DNA of 64,000 nt from Ridgeia piscesae. Taxonomy: Eukaryota > Annelida > Polychaeta > Sabellida > Siboglinidae. Numbering within the stretch: the stretch's first letter is position 1; each line of letters opens with the position of its first letter. The position numbers and the translations under genes are program-made. The DNA lies in assembly GCA_025642075.2 (NCBI GenBank), contig JAODUO010000488.1, forward strand, positions 146,001 to 210,000, given 5' to 3'. Below, piece by piece: positions 56,826 to 64,000 of this stretch. Under the pieces are notes generated by a model. The model was given only the letters and a program-made list of their open reading frames with translations. It was not told the DNA's origin and ran no database searches.

Positions 56826-57905
56826 CTAGGTTTTCCCATATCGCGCCATAAAATATAATAATATCTTCAGTGTGCGCTTCCTTAACATAATCATTCCACC
56901 CAGGTACAATGTAGTCTTGGCACAATGTTTTTTTGCATGTAGTAATCGTTTTAAGACTAGATACCCGAAGCGCATTATCATATCATCGAATAAATTGTCA
57001 ATGTCACTTATATGCTGTCTGTTTGAACAGTTAGAATTAGTGCACGTACATGATTCTGAAATGTGTATTCTGTCCAGATGAACAGCACTACACTTTCCAT
57101 ATTCGTTGATATTACAATCTTTTGCATTAAACCATCTAAAGATAGGAGGTATTTTGTCAGCATGTTTCTCGTTATTAACACATCTTTCTGCAGTGAGTGC
57201 AGTAGAGATCACTAGTCCTACAGGGAGCTGATCCGAACTAGGACATTTATCTAATATATATAAATCAGTGATCATCGAGTTTACACTGTGAGAGCAGATA
57301 AAGTGATTTAACCACGAGGTAGAGTTGTGAGCATCACTTACACACGTATACGTGTTGCTAGCTCGACCAAAAACCTCATAATCTGAGATAACCAAACCAA
57401 TATTCTCACGCATAGCAATTAATTCAGATTCAAAGGGGGTGTTAACAGCAGCATTAAAATCACAACTGATAACAACATTGGACGTGTCCTTTTCTTCAAT
57501 TATAGACGCAATTTTACCCAAGTAGTTACAAAATTCCTCAAAGTTGTCAGATGACTGGTAAGGCAGGTATACATTTAAAATAAACAATTTGCCATCATTT
57601 GTGTCAATGTCAATTCCAAGTAATCTGTTGTCTTGTAAATCACAAATTGTACAAGCATGTGAAATCGATTTTCTCCATAAAACACCAATACCACCAAATG
57701 GGCGTCCAACTTGTATACCGAATTGGTCATTCATAGCACTGACCGCATATGCTTCAAATGCTTTATGAATAGAACGCAATAAAGAGATGTCTTCACTGGA
57801 GAGCCATAGCTCTTGCCAAATTATGACATCAAACTGTTCACAAAGAAGTAAAATATCATAAACAGATGACTTAAAACCATGACAGTTAAACGTGACAATT
57901 TTCAA
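56826..57905 (-). pseudogene. LINE endonuclease domain, degenerate
   Basis: 359 codons from MKIVTFNCHGFKSSVYDILL. APE landmarks: N7, E32 in WQELWL, D149/N151 in CDFNAAV. The Asp expected in the SxxDH motif is Asn (SWLNHF, residue 200) and the catalytic His of SDH is Gln (SDQLP, residue 226). The frame then breaks before the RT segment. Confidence 0.85.
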
Positions 57906-59336
57906 TCCAGGAGGTCATTAAAGGTCCATTATATTTCTTAATTCTGCATCGGACGTCTCCGTTAGTAATGTGGTCCGGGGGGGCTGTGTGTGAGCTGCGC
58001 ACGACCTTCCGCTGTAGGGCTACATCAGAATGCTTAGTCTACATGCTGCAGAACCGAGCGTTGCGTCTCGGGGAAACCTAACGTTATAACAACATACCCC
58101 GTCACTCGGACGACAAGCCGCGGTCTGCCAGGTGTTACTTTGTCTGAATGTAAACCTCTAAATGCAGATGTATTCATGAGATAAGCCTGCAATTGTCCGC
58201 ATTTACGTATAGAGACCTATGCCATTTCGCGGAGACGATGCACCAAATTCACGGCAATCGGATTGGTTTGCAATAGGGCAGCGCGTCGGTGATTAAGGCC
58301 AAAGTAGACTGTGCAGTTTCCCAGGGGTTCCACACCACGGCTACTTGACCATGACCCGTGGCTTTGGGTGGAACAAATGCAGGTCACGACAAGCCTATTG
58401 TGACCTTCAAGATAGAGTTTGTATCGATTGTTCAGGCACACTACGATTTCACTCGGAACAAACTGCAACACAATGTTGCATTGGTTTGTGGTAAGATTTT
58501 ATGGCGGCCATATTTGATTTGTGCATATTTTACACGTGAGATTTCTGAATACTTTGAATATAGTGTTCTTGCTACCTTATGTTAACCACTTTGCAAACAA
58601 TAAATATTCTGTTGCAGTTTCTTTCAAGTTGAGCGATAAATTGGGGCTGAATTCTCTCAGAGATAAGGACTAGATGGCACAGACAGAACATATTTCCTAC
58701 GTAAATTGATACTTGATAAGCGAGTCATTGACCACAACGACTGTCTGGTGTTGGTGGTTAGCAACTGCAGTAATGAGAGTTTATATTCAGAATAAAGAAT
58801 AGTGAACATGGCCTGGAATACGACGTTCTGGGTCTCAACACGGTGTCCTTTCTGTATCTTCAGAAATAAAACCGCGGTTTGATTTGTGTTTAACGTGAAC
58901 AAGTTGTGGTGTTTAAGTGTAATGTTGCGTATGAGACGTGAGTGAGAACTAGGGTGACAGCACGACTGGTCAACCACTGCCCAGGGTCCCTGTAGTCCTA
59001 CGTCCGGCGAAGCAAGACATTTAAACATCCTGCAAATGGTGCTAGTTCTAAAACCAGCTCGGTCTGCCGACGGCGTGTCACCAGTATCCAGGCGTCAGCG
59101 TGTCGGGTCGTGTCAACTGACGTGGCTACACATGGGTTCCAATTGTGACGAACCAAATTCGACACGACGGCGTGAAAGCAGGTGCACGAGAGAACACGTT
59201 GTACGTTGTCACTTACGGAATGTCTTTGTTTTGGCAGCCGGTGTAGTAGATTCTAAATGAATCCCACAAACGTGTCACAGGCCGACCCGGGGGTTAATTT
59301 ACACTGTACGTAATATCTAAACCGGAAAATAAACAC
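57906..59336. other. Unassigned sequence 5' of the LINE
   Basis: No protein family recognised. Could include the LINE 5' region, but no ORF1-like sequence was seen. Open frames here (up to 123 codons) show no conserved motifs. Confidence 0.4.
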
Positions 59337-59383
59337 GCGTGCGCACGCACGCACGCTCGCGCACGCACGCACACACACGCACG

Positions 59384-59422
<39 letters not shown>

Positions 59423-59440
59423 GTGTACACGCACACACAT
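59337..59440. repeat. CA microsatellite with CG blocks
   Basis: GCGCACGCACGC and (CA)n runs over about 100 bp, just upstream of the 29-bp array. Confidence 0.93.
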
Positions 59441-59585
59441 CTGCTGTTATGAAGATTATGTATTAAATAGTATATTTATTATTTAAGGTATTTTGTAAAT
59501 ATTTAAGGAAGGTAAAGCCATTAAACAATGGTATCAAGGTGCAGTATTTGATTACCATTCTGGCACGTATTTACGACCGACTCCT

Positions 59586-62500
59586 GCATTGTTACCCTGT
59601 GTTGTTCTTACATTACATTGTTACCCTGTGTTGTCTTACATTACATTATTACCCTGTGTTGTTACATTACATTATTACCCTGTGTTGTTCTTACATTACA
59701 TTGTTACCCTGTGTTGTCTTACATTACATTATTACCCTGTGTTGTTACATTACATTATTACCCTGTGTTGTTCTTACATTACATTGTTACCCGGTGTTGT
59801 CTTAGATTACATTGTTACCCTGTGTTGTTCTTACATTACATTGTTACCCTGTGTTGTTCTTACATTACATTGTTACCCGGTGTTGTCTTACATTACATTG
59901 TTACCCTGTGTTGTTCTTACATTACATTGTTACCCGGTGTTGTTCTTACATTACATTGTTACCCTGTGTTGTTCTTACATTACATTGTTACCCTGTGTTG
60001 TCTTACATTACATTGTTACCCTGTGTTGTTCTTATATTACGTTGTTACCCTGTGTTGTTCTTACATTACATTGTTACCATATGTTGTTACATTACATTGT
60101 TACCCTGTGTTGTTCTTACATTACATTGTTACCCTGTGTTGTCTTACATTACATTGTTACCCTGTGTTGTTCATACATTACATTGTTACCCTGTGTTGTT
60201 CTTACATTACATTGTTACCCTGTGTTGTTCTTACATTACATTGTTACCCTGTGTTGTTCTTACATTACATTGTTACCCTGTGTTGTTCTTACATTACATT
60301 GTTACCCTGTGTTGTTCTTACATTACATTGTTACCCTGTGTTGTCTTACATTACATTGTTACCCTGTGTTGTCTTACATTACATTGTTACCCTGTGTTGT
60401 TCTTACATTACATTGTTACCCTGTGTTGTTCTTACATTACATTGTTACCCTGTGTTGTTCTTACATTACATTGTTACCCTGTGTTGTTCTTACATTACAT
60501 TGTTACACTGTGTTGTTCTTACATTACATTGTTACCCTGTGTTGTTCTTACATTACATTGTTACCCTGTGTTGTTCTTACATTACATTGTTACCCTGTGT
60601 TGTCTTACATTACATTGTTACCCTGTGTTGTTCTTACATTACATTGTTACCCTGTGTTGTTCTTACATTACATTGTTACACTGTGTTGTTCTTACATTAC
60701 ATTGTTACCCTGTGTTGTTCTTACATTACATTGTTACGCTGTGTTGTCTTACATTACATTGTTACCCTGGGTTGTCTTACATTACATTGTTACCCTGTGT
60801 TGTTCTTACATTACATTGTTACCCTGTGTTATTCTTACATTACATTGTTACCCTGTGTTGTTCTTACATTACATTGTTACCCTGTGTTGTTACATTACGT
60901 TGTTACCCTGTGTTGTTCTTACATTACATTGTTACCCTGTGTTGTTATATTACGTTGTTACACTGTGTTGTTCTTACCCATTACATTGTTACCCTGTGTT
61001 GTTCTTACATTACATTGTACCCTGTACTTACTACTGTTACCTTGTTGACATTACGTTGTTACCCTGTGTTGTTACATTACGTTGTTACCCTGTGTTGTTA
61101 CATTACATTGTTACCCTGTGTTGTTACATTACATTGTTACCCTGTGTTGTTACATTACATTGTTACCCTGTGTTGTTCTTACATTACATTGGTACCCTGT
61201 GTTGTTACATTACGTTGTTACCCTGTGTTGTTACATTACGTTGTTACCCGGTGTTGTTCTTACATTACATTGTTACCCTGTGTTGTTCTTACATTACATT
61301 GTTACCCTGTGTTGTTCTTATATTACATTGGTACCCTGTGTTGTTACATTACGTTGTTACCCATGTGTTGCTACATTACGTTGTTACCCTGTGTTGTTCT
61401 TACATTACATTGTTACCCTGTGTTGTTCTTACATTACATTGTTACCCTGTGTTGTTCTTACATTACATTGTTACCCTGTGTTGTTCTTACCTTACATTGT
61501 TACCATGTGTTGTTCTTACATTACATTGTTACCCTGTGTTGTTCTTACATTACATTGTTACCATGTGTTGTTCTTACATTACATTGTTACCCTGTGTTGT
61601 TCTTACATTACATTGTTACCCTGTGTTGTTCTTACATTACATTGTTACCCTGTGTTGTTCTTACATTACATTGTTACCATGTGTTGTTCTTACATTACAT
61701 TGTTACCCTGTGTTGTTCTTACATTACATTGTTACCCTGTGTTGTTCTTACATTACATTGTTACCCTGTGTTGTTCTTATATTACGTTGTTACCCTGTGT
61801 TGTTCTTACGTTACATTGTTACCCTGTGTTGTTCTTACGTTACATTGTTACCATGTGTTGTTCTTACATTACATTGTTAACCTATGTTGTTCTTACGTTA
61901 CATTGTTACCCTATGTTGTTCTTACATTACATTATTACCCTGTGTTCTTACATTACATTGTTAACCTATGTTGTTCTTACATTACATTGTTACCCTGTGT
62001 TGTTCTTACATTACATTGTTACCCTGTGTTGTTCTTACATTACATTGTTACCCTGTGTTGTTCTTACATTACATTGTTACCCTGTGTTGTTCTTACATTA
62101 CATTGTTACCCTGTGTTGTTCTTACATTACATTGTTACCCTGTGTTGTTTTACATTACATTGTTACCCTGTGTTGTTCTTACATTACATTGTTACCCTGT
62201 GTTGTTCTTACATTACATTGTTACCCTGTGTTGTTCTTACATTACATTGTTACCCTGTGTTGTTCTTACATTACATTGTTACCCTGTGTTGTTCTTACAT
62301 TACATTGTTACCCTGTGTTGTTCTTACATTACATTGTTACCCTGTGTTGTTCTTACATTACATTGTTACCCTGTGTTGTTCTTACATTACATTGTTATCC
62401 TGTGTTGTTCTTACATTACATTGTTACCCTGTGTTGTTCTTACATTACATTGTTACCCTGTGTTGTTCTTACATTACATTGTTACCCTGTGTTGTTCTTA

Positions 62501-63817
62501 CATTACATTGTTACCCTGTGTTGTTCTTACATTACATTGTTATCCTGTGTTGTTCTTACATTACATTGTTACTCTGTGTTGTTCTTACATTACATTGTTA
62601 CCCTGTGTTGTTCTTACATTACATTGTTACCCTGTGTTGTTCTTACATTACATTGTTACCCTGTGTTGTTCTTACATTACATTGTTACCCTGTGTTGTTC
62701 TTACGTTACATTGTTACCCTGTGTTGTTCTTACATTACATTGTTACCCTGTGTTGTTCTTACATTACATTGTTACCCTGTGTTGTTCTTACATTACATTG
62801 TTACCCTGTGTTGTTCTTACATTACATTGTTACCCTGTGTTGTTCTTACATTACATTGTTACCCTGTGTTGTTCTTACATTACATTGTTACCCTGTGTTG
62901 TTCTTACATTACATTGTTACCCTGTGTTGTTCTTACATTACATTGTTACCCTGTGTTGTTCTTACATTACATTGTTACCCTGTGTTGTTCTTACGTTACA
63001 TTGTTACCCTGTGTTGTTCTTACATTACATTGTTACCCTGTGTTGTTCTTACATTACATTGTTACCCTGTGTTGTTCTTACATTACATTGTTACCCTGTG
63101 TTGTTCTTACATTACATTGTTACCCTGTGTTGTTCTTACATTACATTGTTACCCTGTGTTGTTCTTACATTACATTGTTACCCTGTGTTGTTCTTACATT
63201 ACATTGTTACCCTGTGTTGTTCTTACATTACATTGTTACCTGTGTTGTTCTTACATTACATTGTTACCCTGTGTTGTTCTTACATTACATTGTTACCCTG
63301 TGTTGTTCTTACATTACATTGTTACCCTGTGTTGTTCTTACATTACATTGTTACCCTGTGTTGTTCTTACATTACATTGTTACCCTGTGTTGTTCTTACA
63401 TTACATTGTTACCCTGTGTTGTTCTTACATTACATTGTTACCCTGTGTTGTTCTTACATTACATTGTTACCCTGTGTTGTTCTTACATTACATTGTTACC
63501 CTGTGTTGTTCTTACATTACATTGTTACCCTGTGTTGTTCTTACATTACATTGTTACCCTGTGTTGTTCTTACATTACATTGTTACCCTGTGTTGTTCTT
63601 ACATTACATTGTTACCCTGTGTTGTTCTTACATTACATTGTTACCCTGTGTTGTTCTTACATTACATTGTTACCCTATGTTGTTCTTACATTACATTGTT
63701 ACCCTGTGTTGTTCTTACATTACATTGTTACCCTGTGTTGTTCTTACATTACATTGTTACCCTCTGTTGTTCTTACATTACATTGTTACCCTGTGTTGTT
63801 CTTACATTACATTGTTA
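59586..63817. repeat. 29-bp minisatellite, about 147 units, 4.2 kb
   Basis: Units TTACATTACATTGTTACCCT followed by GTGTTGTTC. Left third: many length variants (26, 28 bp, lacking TTC or T) and substitutions (CCGG, ACGTT, GGTACC, CATGT). Right third (62.0-63.8 kb) nearly uniform. All three plus-strand frames are open for hundreds of codons because the unit lacks stops in any register; none looks like a gene. Confidence 0.97.
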
Positions 63818-64000
63818 TGGCATCCGTTCATAGTTGCCACAGAAAAGTATAATATACACACCACTACATCATCGATGTACAGTGGGTGGGTGTTCTAAGT
63901 CCTCTACCGAATGTGCTGCAAGTTGATGTATTGTGTTGCTCAAGTCAGCGATACCGACCAAGTTGTGACGATATAACACGAGAGGATCTGTGTGACTCAG
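63818..64000. other. Unique sequence to window end
   Basis: No feature recognised after the array. Confidence 0.5.

Noticed and set aside
59589..63898. Very long hydrophobic, Cys-rich frames resembling a membrane protein
   Set aside because: Pure translation of a 29-bp minisatellite; all three frames give similar Leu/Cys/Val/Tyr repeats, and composition follows the DNA unit.

Overview
The window is animal nuclear DNA: intron-rich, AT-rich between exons and crowded with tandem repeats. It holds protein families found in bilaterian animals. A tRNA-derived SINE of a type common in marine invertebrates, decayed APE-type LINEs and a MITE-like element point to an invertebrate, perhaps a lophotrochozoan such as a mollusc. 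The species cannot be fixed from the sequence alone.

Layout. (1) 159-42855, plus strand: the 3' part of BIRC6 (BRUCE/Apollon), the giant inhibitor-of-apoptosis protein that ends in a ubiquitin-conjugating (UBC) domain. I could chain 33 coding exons from 159 to a stop at 41682-41684. All junction phases agree and give an uninterrupted fragment of about 2,648 residues. Its N-terminal part, including the BIR domain, lies upstream of the window. A 1.2 kb 3'UTR ends near an AATAAA at 42833. (2) 44028-49536, minus strand, tail-to-tail with BIRC6: a complete five-exon LRR1 (PPIL5), a 424-residue leucine-rich-repeat substrate receptor of CUL2 ubiquitin ligase. (3) 50960-51134, plus strand, head-to-head with LRR1: the first coding exon of a two-pore-domain potassium channel. 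Its other exons are not seen and probably lie beyond the window. (4) 51135-64000: non-coding sequence, presumably the channel's first intron. It holds a decayed 3.3 kb non-LTR retrotransposon on the minus strand with about 91 CA dinucleotides inside its reverse-transcriptase region, another LINE tail, and a 4.2 kb minisatellite of 29-bp units.

The striking feature is the repeat landscape. At least a dozen minisatellites sit exactly on, or within about 60 bp of, exon-intron junctions of BIRC6 and LRR1. In several the repeat unit contains the splice site and the adjoining exon bases: 84 bp x 13 before 15704, 39 bp x 3 before 17563, 46 bp x 24 before 39865, about 28 bp x 6 after 33455, and 21-23 bp x about 65 after the LRR1 exon 2 donor. 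Others carry splice-site-like words in each unit; the 30-bp array at 7.3-11.7 kb repeats a GTGAGT donor consensus about 145 times. Old, decayed boundary duplications are visible at 2008-2075 and 36427-36592. The junctions therefore look like repeated birthplaces of tandem arrays, leaving long ladders of decoy splice sites inside an essential gene. The very long open frames across these arrays are artefacts of repetition and are not annotated as genes.

Function. BIRC6 (E2/E3 ubiquitin ligase; apoptosis and autophagy control) and LRR1 (CUL2 receptor; replisome disassembly) both belong to the ubiquitin system, but their adjacency may be chance. LRR1 and the channel diverge from a shared 1.4 kb interval that contains an E2F-type site, which fits an S-phase gene such as LRR1. 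Comparisons with human proteins are from memory of the families; no alignment was run.
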